Origin: Loxodes magnus
Taxonomy: Eukaryota > Ciliophora > Karyorelictea > Loxodida > Loxodidae
Direction: 5' to 3'
Assembly (NCBI GenBank): GCA_946699065.1
Contig: CAMPDV010000303.1
Span: 1-64,000 of the forward strand
Length of the DNA: 64,000 nt
How positions within the stretch are numbered: the stretch's first letter is position 1; every line of letters starts with the position of its first letter. The notes under the pieces were generated by a model. It was not told the origin of the DNA and searched no databases. It was given only the letters and a program-made list of their open reading frames with translations. The position numbers were made by a program, and so were the translations under genes. Positions 49,101 to 62,227 of the stretch are shown piece after piece.

Positions 49101-52100
49101 CCACTCATGGTCTTACAGGTACCTGTCTTGACGTCCCATAGTCTCACCGTATAATCATTACTTCCCGATACGATGAACTCTGAATCACTTGATATAGCCA
49201 CAGCATATACAACATTAGTGTGACCACTCATGGTCTTACAGGTACCTGTCTTGACGTCCCATAGTCTCACCGTATAATCATTACTTCCCGATACGATGAA
49301 CTCTGAATCACTGGATATAGCCACAGATCATACATAATTAGTGTGACCACTCATGGTCTTACAGGTACCTGTCTTGACGTCCCATAGTCTCACTGTATAA
49401 TCATTACTTCCCGATACGATGAACTCTGAATCACTGGATATAGCCACAGCATATACAGAACTAGTGTGACCACTCATGGTCTTACAGGTACCTGTCTTGA
49501 CGTCCCATAGTCTCACCGTATAATCATTACTTCCCGATACGATGAACTCTGAATCACTGGATATAGCCACAGATGATACATAATTAGTGTGACCACTCAT
49601 GGTCTTACAGGTACCTGTCTTGACGTCCCATAGTCTCACCGTATAATCTGCACTTCCCGATACGATGAACTCTGAATCACTGGATATAGCCACAGCACAT
49701 ACATAATGTGTGTGACCACTCATGGTCTTACAGGTACCTGTCTTGACGTCCCATAGTCTCACCGTATAATCATTACTTCCCGATACGATGAACTCTGAAT
49801 CACTGGATATAGCCACAGATCATACATAACTAGTGTGACCACTCATGGTCTTACAGGTACCTGTCTTGACGTCCCATAGTCTCACTGTATAATCATTACT
49901 TCCCGATACGATGAACTCTGAATCACTGGATATAGCCACAGCATATACATAACTAGTGTGACCACTCATGGTCTTACAGGTACCTGTCTTGACGTCCCAT
50001 AGTCTCACCGTATAATCATTACTTCCCGATACGATGAACTCTGAATCACTGGATATAGCCACAGCATATACAACATTAGTGTGACCACTCATGGTCTTAC
50101 AGGTACCTGTCTTGACGTCCCATAGTCTCACCGTATAATCATAACTTCCCGATACGATGAACTCTGAATCACTGGATATAGCCACAGATCATACATAATG
50201 TGTGTGACCACTCATGGTCTTACAGGTACCTGTCTTTACGTTCCATTGTCTCACCGTATAATCTGCACTTCCCGATACGATGAACTCTGAATCACTGGAT
50301 ATAGCCACAGATCATACATAATGTGTGTGACCACTCATGGTCTTACAGGTACCTGTCTTGACGTCCCATAGTCTCACCGTATAATCTGCACTTCCCGATA
50401 CGATGAACTCTGAATCACTGGATATAGCCACAGCACATACATAATGTGTGTGACCACTCATGGTCTTACAGGTACCTGTCTTGACGTCCCATAGTCTCAC
50501 CGTATAATCATTACTTCCCGATACGATGAACTCTGAATCACTTGATATAGCCACAGCATATACAACATTAGTGTGACCACTCATGGTCTTACAGGTACCT
50601 GTCTTGACGTCCCATAGTCTCACCGTATAATCATTACTTCCCGATACGATGAACTCTGAATAACTGGATATAGCCACAGATCATACATAACTAGTGTGAC
50701 CACTCATGGTCTTACAGGTACCTGTCTTGACGTCCCATAGTCTCACCGTATAATCATTACTTCCCGATACGATGATCTCTGAATCACTGGATATAGCCAC
50801 AGCATATACATAATGTGTGTGACCACTCATGGTCTTACAGGTACCTGTCTTGACGTCCCATAGTCTCACCGTATAATCATTACTTCCCGATACGATGAAC
50901 TCTGAATCATTCGATATAGCCACAGCATATACATAACTAGTGTGACCACTCATGGTCTTACAGGTACCTGTCTTGACGTCCCATAGTCTCACCGTATAAT
51001 CATTACTTCCCGATACGATGAACTCTGAATCACTGGATATAGCCACAGATCATACATAACTAGTGTGACCACTCATGGTCTTACAGGTACCTGTCTTGAC
51101 GTCCCATAGTCTCACCGTATAATCATTACTTCCCGATACGATGAACTCTGAATCACTGGATATAGCCACAGCATATACAGAACTAGTGTGACCACTCATG
51201 GTCTTACAGGTACCTGTCTTGACGTCCCATAGTCTCACCGTATAATCATTACTTCCCGATACGATGAACTCTGAATAACTGGATATAGCCACAGCATATA
51301 CATAATGTGTGTGACCACTCATGGTCTTACAGGTACCTGTCTTGACGTCACATAGTCTCACCGTATAATCATTACTTCCCGATACGATGAACTCTGAATC
51401 ACTGGATATAGCCACAGATCATACATAATGTGTGTGACCACTCATGGTCTTACAGGTACCTGTCTTGACGTCCCATAGTCTCACTGTATAATCATTACTT
51501 CCCGATACGATGAACTCTGAATCACTGGATATAGCCACAGCATATACAGAACTAGTGTGACCACTCATGGTCTTACAGGTACCTGTCTTGACGTCCCATA
51601 GTCTCACCGTATAATCATAACTTCCCGATACGATGAACTCTGAATCACTGGATATAGCCACATATCATACATGACTAGTGTGACCACTCATGGTCTTACA
51701 GGTACCTGTCTTGACGTCCCATAGTCTCACCGTATAATCATAACTTCCCGATACGATGAACTCTGAATAACTGGATATAGCCACAGCATATACATAATGT
51801 GTGTGACCACTCATGGTCTTACAGGTACCTGTCTTGACGTCACATAGTCTCACCGTATAATCATGACTTCCCGATACGATGAACTCTGAATCACTGGATA
51901 TATCCACAGCATATACATAACTAGTGTGACCACTCATGGTCTTACAGGTACCTGTCTTGACGTCCCATAGTCTCACCGTATAATCTGCACTTCCCGATAC
52001 GATGAACTCTGAATCACTGGATATAGCCACAGATCATACATAATGTGTGTGACCACTCATGGTCTTACAGGTACCTGTCTTGACGTCCCATAGTCTCACT

Positions 52101-55100
52101 GTATAATCTGCACTTCCCGATACGATGAACTCTGAATCACTGGATATAGCCACAGATCATACATAACTAGTGTGACCACTCATGGTCTTACAGGTACCTG
52201 TCTTGACGTTCCATAGTCTCACCGTATAATCATAACTTCCCGATACGATGAACTCTGAATAACTGGATATAGCCACAGCATATACATAATGTGTGTGACC
52301 ACTCATGGTCTTACAGGTACCTGTCTTGACGTCACATAGTCTCACCGTATAATCATGACTTCCCGATACGATGAACTCTGAATCACTGGATATGGCCACA
52401 GCAGATACATAACTAGTGTGACCACTCATGGTCTTACAGGTACCTGTCTTGACGTCCCATAGTCTCACCGTATAATCATTACTTCCCGATACGATGAACT
52501 CTGAATCACTGGATATAGCCACAGCATATACAGAACTAGTGTGACCACTCATGGTCTTACAGGTACCTGTCTTGACGTCCCATAGTCTCACCGTATAATC
52601 ATTACTTCCCGATACGATGAACTCTGAATCACTGGATATAGCCACAGCACATACATAATTAGTGTGACCACTCATGGTCTTACAGGTACCTGTCTTGACG
52701 TCCCATAGTCTCACCGTATAATCTGCACTTCCCGATACGATGAACTCTGAATCACTGGATATAGCCACAGCACATACATAATGTGTGTGACCACTCATGG
52801 TCTTACAGGTACCTGTCTTGACGTCCCATAGTCTCACCGTATAATCTGCACTTCCCGATACGATGAACTCTGAATCACTGGATATAGCCACAGCATATAC
52901 ATAACTAGTGTGACCACTCATGGTCTTACAGGTACCTGTCTTGACGTCCCATAGTCTCACCGTATAATCTGCACTTCCCGATACGATGAACTCTGAATCA
53001 CTGGATATAGCCACAGATCATACATAATGTGTGTGACCACTCATGGTCTTACAGGTACCTGTCTTGACGTCCCATAGTCTCACCGTATAATCTGCACTTC
53101 CCGATACGATGAACTCTGAATAACTGGATATAGCCACAGATCATACATAACTAGTGTGACCACTCATGGTCTTACAGGTACCTGTCTTGACGTCCCATAG
53201 TCTCACCGTATAATCATAACTTCCCGATACGATGAACTCTGAATCATTCGATATAGCCACAGCATATACAGAACTAGTGTGACCACTCATGGTCTTACAG
53301 GTACCTGTCTTGACGTCCCATAGTCTCACCGTATAATCATAACTTCCCGATACGATGAACTCTGAATAACTGGATATAGCCACAGCATATACATAATGTG
53401 TGTGACCACTCATGGTCTTACAGGTACCTGTCTTGACGTCCCATAGTCTCACCGTATAATCTGCACTTCCCGATACGATGAACTCTGAATCACTGGATAT
53501 AGCCACAGCACATACATAATGTGTGTGACCACTCATGGTCTTACAGGTACCTGTCTTGACGTCCCATAGTCTCACCGTATAATCATTACTTCCCGATACG
53601 ATGAACTCTGAATCACTTGATATAGCCACAGCATATACAACATTAGTGTGACCACTCATGGTCTTACAGGTACCTGTCTTGACGTCCCATAGTCTCACCG
53701 TATAATCATTACTTCCCGATACGATGAACTCTGAATAACTGGATATAGCCACAGCATATACAACATTAGTGTGACCACTCATGGTCTTACAGGTACCTGT
53801 CTTGACGTCCCATAGTCTCACCGTATAATCATTACTTCCCGATACGATGATCTCTGAATCACTGGATATAGCCACAGCATATACATAATGTGTGTGACCA
53901 CTCATGGTCTTACAGGTACCTGTCTTGACGTCCCATAGTCTCACCGTATAATCATTACTTCCCGATACGATGAACTCTGAATCATTCGATATAGCCACAG
54001 CATATACATAACTAGTGTGACCACTCATGGTCTTACAGGTACCTGTCTTGACGTCCCATAGTCTCACCGTATAATCATTACTTCCCGATACGATGAACTC
54101 TGAATCACTGGATATAGCCACAGATCATACATAACTAGTGTGACCACTCATGGTCTTACAGGTACCTGTCTTGACGTCCCATAGTCTCACCGTATAATCA
54201 TTACTTCCCGATACGATGAACTCTGAATCACTGGATATAGCCACAGCATATACAACATTAGTGTGACCACTCATGGTCTTACAGGTACCTGTCTTGACGT
54301 CCCATAGTCTCACCGTATAATCTGCACTTCCCGATACGATGAACTCTGAATAACTGGATATAGCCACAGCATATACATAATGTGTGTGACCACTCATGGT
54401 CTTACAGGTACCTGTCTTGACGTCCCATAGTCTCACCGTATAATCATTACTTCCCGATACGATGAACTCTGAATCACTGGATATAGCCACAGATGATACA
54501 TAAATAGTGTGACCACTCATGGTCTTACAGGTACCTGTCTTGAAGTCCCATAGTCTCACCGTATAATCATAACTTCCCGATACGATGAACTCTGAATCAC
54601 TGGATATAGCCACAGCATATACATAATGTGTGTGACCACTCATGGTCTTACAGGTACCTGTCTTGACGTCCCATAGTCTCACCGTATAATCATTACTTCC
54701 CGATACGATGAACTCTGAATCACTGGATATAGCCACAGATGATACATAATTAGTGTGACCACTCATGGTCTTACAGGTACCTGTCTTGAAGTCCCATAGT
54801 CTCACCGTATAATCATATCTTCCCGATACGATGAACTCTGAATCACTGGATATAGCCACAGATGATACATAACTAGTGTGACCACTCATGGTCTTACAGG
54901 TACCTGTCTTGACGTCCCATAGTCTCACCGTATAATCATTACTTCCCGATACGATGAACTCTGAATCATTCGATATAGCCACAGCAGATACATAATTAGT
55001 GTGACCACTCATGGTCTTACAGGTACCTGTCTTGACGTCACATAGTCTCACCGTATAATCATAACTTCCCGATACGATGAACTCTGAATCACTGGATATA

Positions 55101-58100
55101 GCCACAGATGATACTCAACTAGTGTGACCACTCATGGTCTTACAGGTACCTGTCTTGACGTCCCATAGTCTCACCGTATAATCATAACTTCCCGATACGA
55201 TGATCTCTGAATCACTGGATATAGCCACAGCATATACATAATGTGTGTGACCACTCATGGTCTTACAGGTACCTGTCTTGACGTCCCATAGTCTCACCGT
55301 ATAATCATTACTTCCCGATACGATGAACTCTGAATCATTCGATATAGCCACAGCATATACATAACTAGTGTGACCACTCATGGTCTTACAGGTACCTGTC
55401 TTGACGTCCCATAGTCTCACCGTATAATCATAACTTCCCGATACGATGAACTCTGAATCACTGGATATAGCCACAGCATATACATAACTAGTGTGACCAC
55501 TCATGGTCTTACAGGTACCTGTCTTGACGTCCCATAGTCTCACTGTATAATCTGCACTTCCCGATACGATGAACTCTGAATCACTGGATATAGCCACAGC
55601 ATATACATAACTAGTGTGACCACTCATGGTCTTACAGGTACCTGTCTTGACGTCCCATAGTCTCACCGTATAATCATTACTTCCCGATACGATGAACTCT
55701 GAATCACTGGATATAGCCACAGCATATACATAACTAGTGTGACCACTCATGGTCTTACAGGTACCTGTCTTGACGTCCCATAGTCTCACCGTATAATCAT
55801 TACTTCCCGATACGATGAACTCTGAATCACTGGATATAGCCACAGCAGATACAACACTAGTGTGACCACTTATGGTCTTACAGGTACCTGTCTTGACGTC
55901 CCATAGTCTCACCGTATAATCATAACTTCCCGATACGATGAACTCTGAATCATTCGATATAGCCACAGCATATACAGAACTAGTGTGACCACTCATGGTC
56001 TTACAGGTACCTGTCTTGACGTCCCATAGTCTCACCGTATAATCATAACTTCCCGATACGATGAACTCTGAATCACTGGATATAGCCACAGCAGATACAA
56101 CATTAGTGTGACCACTCATGGTCTTACAGGTACCTGTCTTGACGTCCCATAGTCTCACTGTATAATCATTACTTCCCGATACGATGAACTCTGAATCACT
56201 GGATATAGCCACAGCATATACATAACTAGTGTGACCACTCATGGTCTTACAGGTACCTGTCTTGACGTCCCATAGTCTCACTGTATAATCTGCACTTCCC
56301 GATACGATGAACTCTGAATCACTGGATATAGCCACAGATGATACTCAACTAGTGTGACCACTCATGGTCTTACAGGTACCTGTCTTGACGTCCCATAGTC
56401 TCACCGTATAATCATAACTTCCCGATACGATGATCTCTGAATCACTGGATATAGCCACAGCATATACATAATGTGTGTGACCACTCATGGTCTTACAGGT
56501 ACCTGTCTTGACGTCCCATAGTCTCACCGTATAATCATTACTTCCCGATACGATGAACTCTGAATCATTCGATATAGCCACAGCATATACATAACTAGTG
56601 TGACCACTCATGGTCTTACAGGTACCTGTCTTGACGTCCCATAGTCTCACCGTATAATCATAACTTCCCGATACGATGAACTCTGAATCACTGGATATAG
56701 CCACAGCATATACATAACTAGTGTGACCACTCATGGTCTTACAGGTACCTGTCTTGACGTCCCATAGTCTCACTGTATAATCTGCACTTCCCGATACGAT
56801 GAACTCTGAATCACTGGATATAGCCACAGCATATACATAACTAGTGTGACCACTCATGGTCTTACAGGTACCTGTCTTGACGTCCCATAGTCTCACCGTA
56901 TAATCATTACTTCCCGATACGATGAACTCTGAATCACTGGATATAGCCACAGCATATACAACATTAGTGTGACCACTCATGGTCTTACAGGTACCTGTCT
57001 TGACGTCCCATAGTCTCACCGTATAATCATTACTTCCCGATACGATGAACTCTGAATCACTGGATATAGCCACAGCATATACATAACTAGTGTGACCACT
57101 CATGGTCTTACAGGTACCTGTCTTGACGTCCCATAGTCTCACCGTATAATCATTACTTCCCGATACGATGAACTCTGAATCACTGGATATAGCCACAGCA
57201 GATACAACACTAGTGTGACCACTTATGGTCTTACAGGTACCTGTCTTGACGTCCCATAGTCTCACCGTATAATCATAACTTCCCGATACGATGAACTCTG
57301 AATCATTCGATATAGCCACAGCATATACAGAACTAGTGTGACCACTCATGGTCTTACAGGTACCTGTCTTGACGTCCCATAGTCTCACCGTATAATCATA
57401 ACTTCCCGATACGATGAACTCTGAATCACTGGATATAGCCACAGCATATACAACATTAGTGTGACCACTCATGGTCTTACAGGTACCTGTCTTGACGTCC
57501 CATAGTCTCACTGTATAATCATTACTTCCCGATACGATGAACTCTGAATCACTGGATATAGCCACAGCATATACAACATTAGTGTGACCACTCATGGTCT
57601 TACAGGTACCTGTCTTGACGTCCCATAGTCTCACTGTATAATCATTACTTCCCGATACGATGAACTCTGAATCACTGGATATAGCCACAGCATATACAAC
57701 ATTAGTGTGACCACTCATGGTCTTACAGGTACCTGTCTTGACGTCCCATAGTCTCACCGTCTAATCAGCACTTCCCGATACGATGAACTCTGAATCACTG
57801 GATATAGCCACAGATCATACATAACTAGTGTGACCACTCATGGTCTTACAGGTACCTGTCTTGACGTCCCATAGTCTCACCGTATAATCATTACTTCCCG
57901 ATACGATGAACTCTGAATAACTGGATATAGCCACAGCATATACAACATTAGTGTGACCACTCATGGTCTTACAGGTACCTGTCTTGACGTCCCATAGTCT
58001 CACCGTATAATCATTACTTCCCGATACGATGATCTCTGAATCACTGGATATAGCCACAGCATATACATAATGTGTGTGACCACTCATGGTCTTACAGGTA

Positions 58101-61100
58101 CCTGTCTTGACGTCCCATAGTCTCACCGTATAATCATATCTTCCCGATACGATGAACTCTGAATCATTCGATATAGCCACAGCATATACATAACTAGTGT
58201 GACCACTCATGGTCTTACAGGTACCTGTCTTGACGTCCCATAGTCTCACCGTATAATCATTACTTCCCGATACGATGAACTCTGAATCACTGGATATAGC
58301 CACAGATCATACATAACTAGTGTGACCACTCATGGTCTTACAGGTACCTGTCTTGACGTCCCATAGTCTCACCGTATAATCATTACTTCCCGATACGATG
58401 AACTCTGAATCACTGGATATAGCCACAGCATATACAACATTAGTGTGACCACTCATGGTCTTACAGGTACCTGTCTTGACGTCCCATAGTCTCACCGTAT
58501 AATCTGCACTTCCCGATACGATGAACTCTGAATAACTGGATATAGCCACAGCATATACATAATGTGTGTGACCACTCATGGTCTTACAGGTACCTGTCTT
58601 GACGTCCCATAGTCTCACCGTATAATCATTACTTCCCGATACGATGAACTCTGAATCACTGGATATAGCCACAGATGATACATAATTAGTGTGACCACTC
58701 ATGGTCTTACAGGTACCTGTCTTGAAGTCCCATAGTCTCACCGTATAATCATAACTTCCCGATACGATGAACTCTGAATCATTCGATATAGCCACAGCAT
58801 ATACAGAACTAGTGTGACCACTCATGGTCTTACAGGTACCTGTCTTGACGTCCCATAGTCTCACCGTATAATCATTACTTCCCGATACGATGAACTCTGA
58901 ATCACTGGATATAGCCACAGATGATACATAATTAGTGTGACCACTCATGGTCTTACAGGTACCTGTCTTGAAGTCCCATAGTCTCACCGTATAATCATAA
59001 CTTCCCGATACGATGAACTCTGAATCACTGGATATAGCCACAGCATATACAGAACTAGTGTGACCACTCATGGTCTTACAGGTACCTGTCTTGACGTCCC
59101 ATAGTCTCACCGTATAATCATTACTTCCCGATACGATGAACTCTGAATCACTGGATATAGCCACAGCATATACAACATTAGTGTGACCACTCATGGTCTT
59201 ACAGGTACCTGTCTTGACGTCCCATAGTCTCACCGTATAATCATAACTTCCCGATACGATGTACTCTGAATCATTCGATATAGCCACAGCATATACAGAA
59301 CTAGTGTGACCACTCATGGTCTTACAGGTACCTGTCTTGACGTCCCATAGTCTCACCGTCTAATCTGCACTTCCCGATACGATGAACTCTGAATCACTGG
59401 ATATAGCCACAGCATATACATAATGTGTGTGACCACTCATGGTCTTACAGGTACCTGTCTTGACGTCCCATAGTCTCACTGTATAATCATTACTTCCCGA
59501 TACGATGAACTCTGAATCACTGGATATAGCCACAGCATATACATAATGTGTGTGACCACTCATGGTCTTACAGGTACCTGTCTTGACGTCCCATAGTCTC
59601 ACCGTATAATCATAACTTCCCGATACGATGAACTCTGAATTACTGGATATAGCCACAGATCATACATAATTAGTGTGACCACTCATGGTCTTACAGGTAC
59701 CTGTCTTGACGTCCCATAGTCTCACCGTATTATCTCTACTTCCCGATACGATGAACTCTGAATTACTGGATATAGCCACAGCAGATACATAATTAGTGTG
59801 ACCACTCATGGTCTTACAGGTACCTGTCTTGACGTCCCATAGTCTCACCGTCTAATCATAACTTCCCGATACGATGAACTCTGAATCACTGGATATAGCC
59901 ACAGATCATACCTAATTAGTGTGACCACTCATGGTCTTACAGGTACCTGTCTTGACGTCCCATAGTCTCACCGTCTAATCATAACTTCCCGATACGATGA
60001 ACTCTGAATTACTGGATATAGCCACAGCATATACATAATGTGTGTGACCACTCATGGTCTTACAGGTACCTGTCTTGACGTCCCATAGTCTCACCGTCTA
60101 ATCTACACTTCTCGATACGATGAACTCTGAATTACTGGATATAGCCACAGATCATACCTAATTAGTGTGACCACTCATGGTCTTACAGGTACCTGTCTTG
60201 ACGTCCCATAGTCTCACCGTATAATCATTACTTCCCGATACGATGAACTCTGAATCACTGGATATAGCCACAGATGATACATAATTAGTGTGACCACTCA
60301 TGGTCTTACAGGTACCTGTCTTGACGTCCCATAGTCTCACCGTATAATCATTACTTCCCGATACGATGAACTCTGAATCACTGGATATAGCCACAGCATA
60401 TACATAATGTGTGTGACCACTCATGGTCTTACAGGTACCTGTCTTGACGTCCCATAGTCTCACCGTATAATCTGCACTTCCCGATACGATGAACTCTGAA
60501 TCACTGGATATAGCCACAGCATATACAGAACTAGTGTGACCACTCATGGTCTTACAGGTACCTGTCTTGACGTCCCATAGTCTCACTGTATAATCATTAC
60601 TTCCCGATACGATGAACTCTGAATCACTGGATATAGCCACAGCATATACAGAACTAGTGTGACCACTCATGGTCTTACAGGTACCTGTCTTGACGTCCCA
60701 TAGTCTCACCGTCTAATCTGCACTTCCCGATACGATGAACTCTGAATCACTGGATATAGCCACAGATCATACATAACTAGTGTGACCACTCATGGTCTTA
60801 CAGGTACCTGTCTTGACGTCCCATAGTCTCACTGTATAATCATTACTTCCCGATACGATGAACTCTGAATCACTGGATATAGCCACAGCATATACAACAT
60901 TAGTGTGACCACTCATGGTCTTACAGGTACCTGTCTTGACGTCCCATAGTCTCACCGTATAATCATTACTTCCCGATACGATGAACTCTGAATCACTGGA
61001 TATAGCCACAGCATATACAGAACTAGTGTGACCACTCATGGTCTTACAGGTACCTGTCTTGACGTCCCATAGTCTCACCGTATAATCATTACTTCCCGAT

Positions 61101-62227
61101 ACGATGAACTCTGAATCACTGGATATAGCCACAGATCATACATAATGTGTGTGACCACTCATGGTCTTACAGGTACCTGTCTTGACGTCCCATAGTCTCA
61201 CTGTATAATCTGCACTTCCCGATACGATGAACTCTGAATCACTGGATATAGCCACATATCATACATGACTAGTGTGACCACTCATGGTCTTACAGGTACC
61301 TGTCTTGAAGTCCCATAGTCTCACCGTCTAATCATAACTTCCCGATACGATGAACTCTGAATCACTGGATATGGCCACAGATCATACAGAACTAGTGTGA
61401 CCACTCATGGTCTTACAGGTACCTGTCTTGACGTCCCATAGTCTCACCGTCTAATCTGCACTTCCCGATACGATGAACTCTGAATCACTGGATATAGCCA
61501 CAGCAGATACACAACTAGTGTGACCACTCATGGTCTTACAGGTACCTGTCTTGACGTCCCATAGTCTCACCGTATAATCATAACTTCCCGATACGATGAA
61601 CTCTGAATCACTGGATATAGCCACAGATCATACAGAACTAGTGTGACCACTCATGGTCTTACAGGTACCTGTCTTGACGTCCCATAGTCTCACCGTATAA
61701 TCATAACTTCCCGATACGATGAACTCTGAATCACTGGATATAGCCACAGCATATACATAATTAGTGTGACCACTCATGGTCTTACAGGTACCTGTCTTGA
61801 CGTCCCATAGTCTCACCGTATAATCATAACTTCCCGATACGATGAACTCTGAATCACTGGATATAGCCACAGCATATACAACATTAGTGTGACCACTCAT
61901 GGTCTTACAGGTACCTGTCTTGACGTCCCATAGTCTCACCGTATAATCTGCACTTCCCGATACGATGAACTCTGAATAACTGGATATAGCCACAGCATAT
62001 ACATAATGTGTGTGACCACTCATGGTCTTACAGGTACCTGTCTTTACGTTCCATTGTCTCACCGTATAATCATGACTTCCCGATACGATGAACTCTGAAT
62101 CACTGGATATATCCACAGCATATACATAACTAGTGTGACCACTCATGGTCTTACAGGTACCTGTCTTGACGTCCCATAGTCTCACCGTATAATCATAACT
62201 TCCCGATACGATGAACTCTGAATCACT
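37058..62227 (-). CDS. Single continuous WD40-array frame (about 8,390 codons)
   Basis: All blades between 37,153 and 62,227 share one minus-strand frame. In that frame about 40 TGA and about 10 TAG codons occur, and nearly all lie at two or three fixed positions. TGA sits after GHTxxV (reading V-W-S-V-A-I-S) or after GHTS (S-W-V-S-S-V), both standard WD40 wordings; TAG sits after SGSxD where Glu, Lys, Asn or Tyr occur otherwise and Gln is typical. With TGA as Trp and TAG as Gln the frame is open to TGA at 37,058-37,060, about 38 codons past the last GH. It could be the 3' part of an enormous protein, or a non-expressed array kept in frame by homogenisation. No start is visible; units further 5' are in another frame. 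The C-terminal blades of the neighbouring complete gene are absent. Confidence 0.5.

Noticed and set aside
37153..62227. About 40 separate short WD40 genes
   Set aside because: The pieces share one frame, and their breaks are TGA or TAG codons at conserved Trp or Gln positions. One recoded frame explains them better.
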